DNA from: Lolium rigidum
Lineage: Eukaryota; Streptophyta; Magnoliopsida; Poales; Poaceae
Reading direction: 5' to 3'
NCBI RefSeq assembly: GCF_022539505.1
Contig: NC_061514.1
Coordinates: 215,411,837-215,475,836, forward strand
Length of the DNA stretch: 64,000 nt
Position numbers and translations under genes: made by a program. Of this stretch, positions 55,514 to 64,000 are shown piece after piece; position 1 is the stretch's first letter, and every line of letters starts with the position of its first letter. The notes beneath the pieces are model-generated. The model was not told the origin of the DNA. It made no database searches and was given only the letters and a program-made list of their open reading frames with translations.

Positions 55514-58080
55514 AGCTGCCGAGCCCATCTTAATGGCTATAAAGAAAGCACTTCTTGGGAGATAACCCATGTGTTTATTTTGCTACAGTACCTCTATTTT
55601 ATATTTGTGTCTTGGAAGTTGTTACTACTGTAGCAACCTCTCCTTATCTTATTTTTGTGCTTTGTTGTGCCAAGTAAAGTCTTTGATAGTAAAGTGAATA
55701 CTAGATTTGGATTACTGCAGCATTACTGCATTTCTTTTCTGTCACGAATTTCGGCCTCGCCTCCCCGTAGGTAGCTCAGTAAAATTAAGCCAATTTACGT
55801 GCGTGATCCTCAGATATGTACGCAACTTTCATTCAATTTGGGCATTTTCATTTGAGCAAGTCTGGTGCCTCAATAAAATCCATCTTTACGGACTGTTCTG
55901 TTTTGACAGATTCTGCCTTTTATTTCGCATTGCCTCTTTTGCTATGTTGGATGAATTTCTTTGATCCATTAATGTACAATAGCTTTATGCAATGTCCAGA
56001 AGTGTTAAGAATGATTGTGTCACCTCTGAACATGTTAATTTTTATTGTCCACTAACCCTCTAATGAGTTGTTTCGAGTTTGGTGTGGAGGAAGTTTTCAA
56101 GGGTCAAGAGAGGAGGATGATATACTATGATCAAGAAGAGTGAAAGCTCTAAGCTTGGGGATGCCCCGGTGGTTCATCCCTGGATATTTTAAGAAGACTC
56201 AAGCATCTAAGCTTGGGGATGCCCAAGGCATCCCCTTCTTCATCGACAAATTATCAAGTTCCTTCTCTTGAAACTATATTTTTATTCGGTCACATCTTAT
56301 GTACTTTACTTGGAGTGTCTCGTTTGTTTTTGTTTTTGTTTTTGTTTGAATAAATGCTTGTGTGGGAGAGAGACACGCTCCGCTGGTTCATATGAACACA
56401 TGTGTTCTTAGCTTTTAATGTTCATGGCGAAGGTTGAAACTGCTTCGTTAATTGTTATATGGTTGGAAACGGGAAATGCTACATGTAGTAATTGGTGTGA
56501 TGTCTTGAATAATTTGATACTTGGAAATTTTTGTGCTCATGTTTAAGCTCTTGCATCATATACTTTGCACCCATTAATGAAGAAATACGTAGAGCTTGCT
56601 AAAATTTGGTTTGCATATTTGGTCTCTCTAAAGTCTAGATAATTTCTAGTATTGAGTTTGAACAACAAGGAAGACGGTGTAGAGTCTTATAATGTTTACA
56701 ATATGTCTTTTATGTGAGTTTTGCTGCACCAGTTCATCCTTGTGTTTGTTTCAAATAACCTTGCTAGCCTAAACCTTGTATCGAGAGGGAATACTTCTCA
56801 TGCATCCAAAATCCTTGAGCCAACCACTATGCCATTTGTGTCCACCATACCTACCTACTACATGGTATTTCTCCGCCATTCCAAAGTAAATTGGTTGAGT
56901 GCTACCTTTAAAATTTCCATTCTTTACCTTTGCAATATATAGCTCATGGGACAAATAGCTTAAAAACTATTGTGGTATTGAATATGTACTTATGCACTTT
57001 ATCTCTTATTAAGTTGCTTGTTGTGCGATAACCATGTTCCTGGGGACGCCATCAACTACTCTTTGTTGAATATCATGTGAGTTGCTATGCATGTCCGTCT
57101 TGTCTGAAGTAAGGGCGATTTACCACCTTATGGTTAGAGCGTGCATATTGTTAGAGAAGAACATTGGGCCGCTAACTAAAGCCATGATCCATGGTGGAAG
57201 TTTCAGTTTTGGACATATATCCTCAATATCAAATGAGAAAATTAATTGTTGTTACATGCTTATGCATAAAAGAGGAGTCCATTATCTGTTGTCTATGTTG
57301 TCCCGGTATGGATGTCTAAGTTGAGAATAATCAATAGCGAGAAATCCAATGCGAGCTTTCTCCTTTGACCTTTGTACAGGCGGCATAGAGGTACCCCTTT
57401 GTGACACTTGGTTAAAACATGTGCATTGCGATGATCCCGGTAGTCCAAGCTAATTAGGACAAGGTGCGGGCACTATTAGTATACTATGCATGAGGCTTGC
57501 AACTTGTAAGATATAATTTACATGATACATATGCTTTATTACTACCGTTGACAAAATTGTTTCTTGTTTTCCTCTAGCACAAATATAGCAATCGATGCTT
57601 TCCTCTTTGAAGGACCTTTCTTTTACTTTTATGTTGAGTCAGTTCACCTATTTCTCTCCACCTCAAGAAGCAAACACTTGTGTGAACTCGTGCATTGATT
57701 CCTACATACTTGCATATTGCACTTGTTATATTGCTTTGCATTGACAAACTATCATTGAGATATACATGTTACAAGTTGAAAGCAACCGCTGAAACTTAAT
57801 CTTCCATTGTGTTGCTTCAATGCCTTTACTTTGATTTATTGCTTTATGAGTTAACTCTTATGCAAGACTTATTGATGCTTGTCTTGAAGTGCTATTCATG
57901 AAAAGTCTTTGCTTTATGATTCAGTTGTTTACTCATGTCATTACCATTGTTTTGATCGCTGCATTCATTACATATGCTTACAATAGTATGATCAAGGTTA
58001 TGATGGCATGTCACTCCAGTAACTTATCTTTGTTATCGTTTACTCCGCTCGGGACGAGCAGGAACTAAGCTTGGGGATGC
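55514..58080 (+). other. Element F 3' non-coding internal region
   Basis: About 2.6 kb without a recognised gene. It holds repeats of the polypurine-type motif CTAAGCTTGGGGATGC at 56149, 56207 and 58065 (the last abuts the LTR), a perfect hairpin GGGGATGCC-CAA-GGCATCCCC at 56215-56235 and GTTTTT repeats near 56325-56346. ORFs of 60-85 residues have no supporting features. Confidence 0.75.
58065..58080 (+). other. Element F polypurine tract
   Basis: CTAAGCTTGGGGATGC lies directly against the 3' LTR start TGATACG at 58081. Confidence 0.75.
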
Positions 58081-59776
58081 TGATACGTCTCCGACGTATC
58101 GATAATTTCTTATGTTCCATGCCACATTATTGATGATATCTACATGTTTTATACATACTTTATGTCATATTTATGCGTTTTCCGGAACTAACCTATTGAC
58201 GAGATGCCGAAGGGCCGCTTGATGTTTTTCGCTGTTTTTGGTTTCAGAAATCCTAGTAAGGAAATATTCTCGAATCGGACGAAATCAACGCCCAGCATCT
58301 TAGGATCACGCGAAGCTTCCGAACACTCGAGAGAGGCCGGAGGGGGCCACTCGGGCCACCGGACACCAGGGTGGCGCGGCCTGTGCCTTGGCCGCGCCCC
58401 CTAGTGTGTCACCGCCTCGTCGACCCTCCGACTCCGCCTCTTCGCCTATTTAAAGGTCCCCGACCTAAAACCTCGATACGGAAAAGCCACGGTACGAGAA
58501 ACCTTCCGCAGCCGCCGCCATCGTGAAGCCAAGATCCGGGGAACAGGAGTCTCCGTTCCGGCACGCCGCCGGGACGGGGAAGTGCCCCCGAAGGCTCCTC
58601 CATCGACACCACCGCCATCTCCATCAACGCTGCTGTCTCCCATGAGGAGGGAGTAGTTCTCCATCGAGGCTCGGGGCTGTACCGGTAGCTATGTGGTTAA
58701 TCTCTCTCCTATGTGCTTCAATACAATAATCTCATGAGCTGCCTTACATGATTGAGATTCATATGATGATGCTTGTAATATAGATGTCATTATGCTAGTC
58801 AAGTGGGTTTTACTTATGTGATCTCCGGAGACTCCTTGTCCCACGTGTGTAAAGGTGACAAGTGTGTGCACCGTGTGGGTCTCTTAGGCTATATTTCACG
58901 TAATACTTATTCACCGTTATGAATGGCATAGTGAAGTGCTTATTTATATCTCTTTATGATTGCAATGTGTTTTGTATCACAATTTATCTATGTGCTACTC
59001 TAGTGATGTTATTAAAGTAGTTTTATTCCTCCCGCACGGTGTAATGGTGACAAGTGTGTGCATCCGTGTTAGTACTTGGCGTAGGCTATGATTATGATCT
59101 CTTGTAGATTATGAAGTTAACTATTGCTATGATGGTATTGATGTGATCTATTCCTCCTACATAGTGTGAAGGTGACAAGTGTGCATGCTATGTTAGTACT
59201 TGGTTTAGTTGTGTTGATCCGTTATGCACTCTAAGGTTATTTAAATATGAACATTGAATATTATGGAGCTTGTTAACTCCGGCATTGAGGGTTCGTGTAA
59301 TCCTACGCAATTAGTGGTGTTCATCATCCAACAAGAGAGTGTAGAGTATGCATTTATCTATTCTCGTTATGTGATCAAAGTTGAGAGTGTCCACTAGTGA
59401 AAGTCTAATCCCTAGGCCTTGTTCCTAAATATCGCTATCGCTGCTTGTTTACTCGTTTTATCGCGTTACTACTGCTTGTTTACTGTCCTGGGAAAGCACT
59501 TTTCTGGTGCCGTTGCCACTGCTCATACTTATTTATACCACCCGTATTTCACTATCTCTTTGCCGAACTAGTGCACCTATTAGGTGTGTTGGGGACACAA
59601 GAGACTTCTTGCTTTGTGGTTGCAGGGTTGCATGAGAGGGATATCTTTGACCTCTTCCTCCCTGAGTTCGATAAACCTTGGGTGATCCACTTAAGGGAAA
59701 CTTGCTGCTGTTCTACAAACCTCTGCTCTTGGAGGCCCAACACTGTCTACAAGAATAGAAGCACCCGTAGACATCA
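58081..59776 (+). repeat. Element F 3' LTR
   Basis: 1,696 bases ending GTAGACATCA, then ATGAT. It is the third F LTR in the window and the only one read only once, so it is a useful reference for telling base errors from real changes. Confidence 0.93.
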
Positions 59777-59781
59777 ATGAT

Positions 59782-60507
59782 CCGCGTACTGTGTTACGGT
59801 GACTCGGAGTTATTTCCGACGGATGAAATCAAATGTTGTGGCACAAGTGTGCAACCTATGCAGAGTGTAAATCTATTCGAATAGCCGTGTCCACGGTTAC
59901 AGACGGTTGGAAGGGCCATACAGTTTCCGGTGTCAGATTTTTGAAAACTTTAGTAAATGTGAATGGTGACTTGGTGACTGGTTTGGAATTATACCAATGT
60001 TGTGGGAATGACACTAATGTTCCCACTTAAGTTAGTTGACACATGATCCAAGCTTGTGAACTGAAATTTGGCTTATGCTAAGAGCTTAGCACCTTTACTC
60101 CAAGAGTTGGCTTTTTACACTAGTATTAGTTTGCAAGTACTTGAAGTACTTACGGCTTTGTCCCTGGCTATTCAAATGGCCAGAGTACGATGATGAACAG
60201 AACTATCACAAGGATGACCAGCAGGACGCCTACGACAACTAGGGGTTTCTGACGTCAAATGTTGGCCTGTGGACTAGAGAGTCCATTTACTATTACGCTT
60301 CCACTATGTATGAACTTGTGTATGTATGTTGATTGAAAGATCAACTATTTATGTAAGATGAATCATGTGATTCCAGATTGTAAGACATTATGGCTTGTAA
60401 TAAATAATGACTGTGATATTCGACTATTATGCCTCGCAACAACATTATCCTGGGATTGCGATGAATGACATAATAGGCATCTGGACTTAAAAATCCGGGT
60501 GTTGACA
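59782..60507 (+). repeat. Element E LTR, right part
   Basis: Continuation of E after F. It contains the conserved palindrome block (59835-59912, CTATTCGAATAG at 59873-59884) and the GGCTTTGTCCCTGGCTATT segment also found near the ends of C (14250) and D (29370). Ends GGGTGTTGACA, followed by GTATA. Confidence 0.88.
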
Positions 60508-60512
60508 GTATA

Positions 60513-61327
60513 AGTCAGCACCGACCCTCAAACTGAAAATTGTCTTCGACAACCTCTGTTGCTGCTTCATATGGATACCAACCAGGAGTTTCATCAACCT
60601 ACTAAGTCACCGCGCGTCCCATATGGTTTAGTTGACACCGTGAATGCCTCTTGAAGCCGTGGTCTACATGTCTCCCCTGAAGATTCTTCAACTGAATGCG
60701 GAACATCGATGACTTCTTCAGCAGCTCCAAGACAGAACCACAAGGACGAAGCTCTGAGTTTCTCCAAAAACCCGCTGAAAACGTCTTCCACTAAAAATTG
60801 GAGCTAACCCTAAAATTTTCAACCTTTCTAAAAACACCGTTGGAAACTTGGGATGCGTTAACTCCCCTTGAAGCTGTGGACTGTACATCACCCCCCAAAA
60901 GGTGTTTCAACTCAAGACGGGAGATCAATGGGCGCCCGAAGAGACCCGTGGCCGAAGCTTGGAGTTTTCACCCCCCCCCGATGAACAATTTTAAGGGTGG
61001 AAGACTTCGTCTCCAACTAAAACTTTAAGCAAAAAAAAGTTTTCAACCCTCCTAAAGCACCGTTGGAGTGCACTAGCCCTCCCAGAGTCTTGAACCCCCG
61101 CTAGGAATCGTTAAGAAGCTACATATCTAACACCTGCATGGAGTAATCAACCTCTCCACGAAGCTTGCTCTTGGCCTGAATCTACCATGTCTCTTAGAAG
61201 CTGATGTTGCGACCTTCTCGACAACTTCATGTCTATAACAAGACGAGTCTAACTTTAGTCAACTTTGAAACACCTCTAGTCCTACGCTTAGTAATCTCGG
61301 GACGAGATTATTTTAAGGGTGGAGATC
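60513..61327 (+). other. Element C internal domain, last part, with polypurine tract
   Basis: Non-coding. A diverged direct duplication of about 220 bases is present (60640-60840 against 60865-61075; both contain CTTGAAGC(C/T)GTGG and later ACACCGTTGGA-type segments). The polypurine tract TTTTAAGGGTGGAGATC (61311-61327) abuts the 3' LTR. A second TTTTAAGGGTGG occurs at 60989-61000. A C9 run is near 60971. Confidence 0.75.
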
Positions 61328-63103
61328 TGTCACACCCCAACTTTTGCAACCTTGTTTAGTTGTCCAGAGTGCAAAAATCAGGGGGAACAAAAAAAATTTC
61401 TAAGGACTAATTAGATGAATTGTTTTGTTGTGCTTGTTGCAATTGTCTTGAGTTACCTCTTAGAACAACACCTCAAGTGTTAAAACAACTTAACAAATCA
61501 CTTAATAAAACACATGTGTGGCCCCGGAAAATTCTTTTCCTTTACCAATGCATAAACCCTATGATTGGTGTTATCCCATTAAGTACCTAAACACACAATC
61601 TCTAGTCTCTAGAAAAATAGTGAAGCTATGGTAACTCTTGTATTACCTTAACCTCCTCTCTTTCAAATAATTGAACCTTTTGACCTAAACCCCAAAACCA
61701 CTTTTTGTTTTGTCCTGACTCAAAATCTTAAAAGTATCTTGCCAAAATCCTTTCCTTATTAAAAATTTGACTAAGATCACCTTGATCTTGGTATCACAAA
61801 AGAGTTTCTAAAAAGACATAGTTTTGGCACAAAGTATTTACCAAATGGCTTATCCTGACTTTATGTGACGTTAAAATCTTGTGAAAGCTTTTATAAGAAG
61901 TTTTGGTTTCCTAAAATAAAATAGAATGATCCACATTTTGTCCTTCTCTATGGATTATTCTACTCTTCTCAGACCTCTCCTCTTTTTCAAATATTTCAAG
62001 TAAGCCTATTTGTTTAATCTCTATCAAAATCAAGGCCATAGACACCAAATAAAAGGGTATTTGAATCTCGTGATCAAATACCCATGGCATTGTCTTTGCC
62101 ACTAACACATCCCAATGATCCCTCCCTTTGCCTCACCACTCCATCAATGCTTGATCTAGGTAGTGGATAAATTGTTCAACAAATGAATCCTCTACCCAAA
62201 GTCATCCAGCTCTACTCAAGTAAACTCTTTTGGGCAACCATTTCTAACATCACCCCTTGATCTTGGTATTCATGCATGCCACTTTCTTCTTGCTCCTTGG
62301 GGTGAATAAAAGAGGAAGCCAACTTTTCCTTGCATCACCAACCTAGACTTCCCTCTTAAGCTGGAACCCTATTTTCTCTTTCTCTCTAACTCTCCTTAGT
62401 TTCTGTTATTAGTATCTCAACCCAACTACCTACAACCTTGAGGATGGGTTCTATACCCCTCTTTTTCTCTCCTCTCATAATATTCCTACCATTTAGATTA
62501 TTTAATTCTTTCTACCTAATGTTTGAAATGGTGAATCCATCATTCCATGCATTTAACCAAAATCACTATGTGATGGGCCATGACCACATCTAGTCTTAAT
62601 GACATTTGTGATCTAGCAATCTCCCAAGAACATCACTCCTTTTCTTTATCTCTCTACCTTCTTGCCACTATAAAAGGATCACCTTGACATCACCATTATC
62701 ACCACCATTCCCATCCCACCTTATTTTAATTTGTATCTTTTTTTTTCAAATTATGAAAATCTTGTGCAACCATTGCCATCACATGTTCAACTTGATTTCC
62801 ACCCTATTCACCATCTACCCCTCTCCCTTTTTCTCCTCCACTTTTTCTTTCTTCCCTCTTATACAAAATAATGGCCGAGCAAAATTTTCTTGGCACCAAC
62901 CGGTGCAACCTATCCAGCTTAACCCCAGCCCATCTAAAACCCTACCCCTGGACCCTCTATTCCTTTCCAACCGAGCCAAACCAAATCAGGCCAAGGCCCA
63001 ACGACCCAACCTCACCCAAACCCGAAAACCTTGACAGAGAACGCACGCAGAACCCCTCTCCCGCTCGATCCTCCCCTCTCCCGCGCTGCCTGCTGACGCC
63101 AGC
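61328..63103 (+). repeat. Element C 3' LTR, first 1,776 bases
   Basis: Starts TGTCACACCCC right after the polypurine tract and matches 9506-11280. It is interrupted by a B-family LTR at 63104; the rest should resume beyond the window. TATAAAAGG at 62669-62677. Confidence 0.9.
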
Positions 63104-64000
63104 TGATACGGGGTGGCCTTTGGACACCGCCTCCTCAAGACCGACAAGCCCTCCTCGTGGCCCAATGACACAAGCTCGAGCCAAAGCCCTACACCAAGAG
63201 GTGAATTCGCTCCTTTCCACGTATGCATTTGATACCCCCTTGGATGGCATGCTACTTAATGCAAATACCCTATGTTCAATCAGGTACATCGACCAAGACG
63301 CAAGCCATGGAGACCAAGCCATTGGAGAGAGAGCTGGAAATGAAGAAGATGGAGCTATAGCGCCCCAGCCGGAACTTCTCCCACCCAGGACCGGAACTTC
63401 CGGCCAGATGCCTCCCAGATGCCTCCAAGATGCCCTCCAGCGCCCAGGAAAAAGCATCAGGCCGGAACTTCCGCACCGAGGGACCGGAACTTCCGCCCCA
63501 CCGGAACTTCCACCCAAGTTCCGCCCAAGTTCCGAAATTGCGCCAAAACTCCCCTGGATGTTACTGCAAGGAAATTGGCCATTTCCGGAACTAGGCCGGA
63601 ACTTGGCCGGAACTTCCGGCCCGACCGGAACTTCCGGCCCACAAGACCGGAACTTCCGCCCGTGACCGGAACTTCCGCCCAGGACGACCGGAACTTCCGC
63701 CCCATCGAACTTCAACACAACAGCACTTTTCAGCGTGTAACTTATCCCTTCGCCCCCACCTATAAATAGCCTTGTTGGCTCAGATCTGAGATTAGACTGG
63801 ATGTGAAATTAAACCCGAGCTTTGCTCACCCTTGTGGGAACCCTACCTAGATCTTTGATCTTGTACCCACCCGGGCTCCTTGTCGACTCGTGAAGATCTC
63901 TTTGGCGACTTCTACCAATTTGTTGGTCTTTTGCTTGCACTTCTACCTATTTGGTCTTTTGCTTGCACTTCTATCAACCTTCCGGTCTTTTCGCCCTTCT
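63104..64000 (+). repeat. Second element B LTR (runs off the window)
   Basis: TGATACGGGGTGG start identical to 4967, preceded by CCAGC (63099-63103), the presumed target duplication. The GPMTQARAK tail is encoded near 63155. TATAAATAG at 63761-63769. Whether it is a 5' LTR or a solo LTR cannot be told. Confidence 0.82.
63369..63700 (+). repeat. Array of CGGAACTTCCG palindromes in second B LTR
   Basis: About 12 units with core CCGGAACTTCC, several as CCGGAACTTCCGG, against nine in the first B LTR. Number and spacing differ between the two copies. Overlapping ORFs read repetitive NFRP or PELPP and are not genes. Confidence 0.85.

Larger units (their letters stand above)
52930..59776 (+). mobile_element. 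Element F: complete non-autonomous gypsy element (6,847 bp)
   Basis: LTRs 52930-54638 and 58081-59776, ATGAT on both sides (52925-52929, 59777-59781), tRNA-Asp type primer site and a polypurine tract directly before the 3' LTR. The only ORF is the acidic/hydrophobic protein; no polymerase genes. LTR start and internal gene resemble the abundant non-autonomous gypsy families of wheat and barley (the Sabrina/WHAM/Fatima group), a resemblance from memory and not a firm family call. Confidence 0.92.
35147..60507 (+). repeat. Element E: solo LTR (about 4.08 kb) split by element F
   Basis: It begins TGTAACATCTC (35147; again at 49575 in the second block) and ends GGGTGTTGACA at 60507. GTATA stands before it (35142-35146 and 49570-49574) and after it (60508-60512). 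F is inserted at ATGAT. Summing the second-block left part (49575-52929) and the right part (59782-60507) gives 4,081 bases. A TATAAAAGG at 36441 (50855) introduces a GC-rich leader; the acidic ORF is at 37687-37908. No internal domain is present, so it is a solo LTR. Confidence 0.88.

Noticed and set aside
41998..56317. A genuine recent tandem segmental duplication
   Set aside because: Kept only as an alternative: the breakpoints coincide with the 100-N gap on both sides and no repeat or insertion explains a junction there.
62871..63665. 264-residue ORF spanning the C-LTR/B-LTR junction
   Set aside because: It crosses an insertion boundary at 63104 and its second half is the translated palindrome array, so it is a chance fusion.
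1..64000. Host protein genes, rRNA, tRNA or CRISPR arrays
   Set aside because: None seen; all long frames belong to retrotransposons, and the repeats are LTR arrays rather than spaced direct repeats.

Overview
The window is plant intergenic DNA made almost entirely of nested LTR retrotransposons; I see no host gene. The element types (a Tat-lineage gypsy element with an antisense gene, very large LTRs with almost no coding content, and a non-autonomous gypsy element opening TGATACGTCTCCGACG with a tRNA-Asp type primer site) and the AT-rich, repeat-saturated context point to a large-genome cool-season grass (Pooideae, e.g. Triticeae, Aveneae or Poeae). The species cannot be fixed from this sequence alone. 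I use the letters A to G for the elements.

Layout and nesting. A (1-4966, + strand) is a decayed Ty3/gypsy element with gag, protease, reverse transcriptase, RNase H and part of integrase. B (5' LTR 4967-6068, internal 6069-9505) is inserted in A's integrase and carries a gag-like zinc-knuckle ORF. C (5' LTR 9506-14610, 3' LTR from 61328) is inserted in B; it has 5.1 kb LTRs and only about 2.2 kb of non-coding internal sequence, so it is a LARD-like (large retrotransposon derivative) element. C's internal domain was hit three times: by G (15769-28834, target duplication GCGAG), a Tat-lineage gypsy element lying on the - strand with an intron-containing antisense gene on the + strand; by D (29017-35093, target duplication CCTGA), a 6.1 kb solo LTR; and by E (35147 to 60507, target duplication GTATA), a 4.1 kb solo LTR. 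F, a non-autonomous gypsy element (target duplication ATGAT, 3' LTR 58081-59776), sits inside E. A second B-family LTR (63104 onward) interrupts C's 3' LTR. All five target-duplication pairs or boundaries were read directly from the bases.

Assembly. A run of exactly 100 N (41898-41997) separates two near-identical 14,320-base blocks, 27578-41897 and 41998-56317. The first block stops in the middle of F and the second starts in the middle of G's gag, which is what an unmerged overlap of two contig ends looks like. If so, the real locus is about 14.4 kb shorter, and every feature in 27578-41897 is listed twice here. Discrepancies between the blocks cluster at CTG/CAG/CCG trinucleotides, suggesting methylation-related long-read base-calling error.

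Shared biology. The three very large LTRs (C, D, E) are diverged over most of their length yet share a 60-70 bp block with a CTATTCGAATAG palindrome, and a short acidic exon-like ORF ending near QGK. G's LTR has its TATA box in the loop of a 12-bp inverted repeat, which might permit transcription both of the element and of its antisense gene. B's LTRs carry arrays of a CGGAACTTCCG palindrome.
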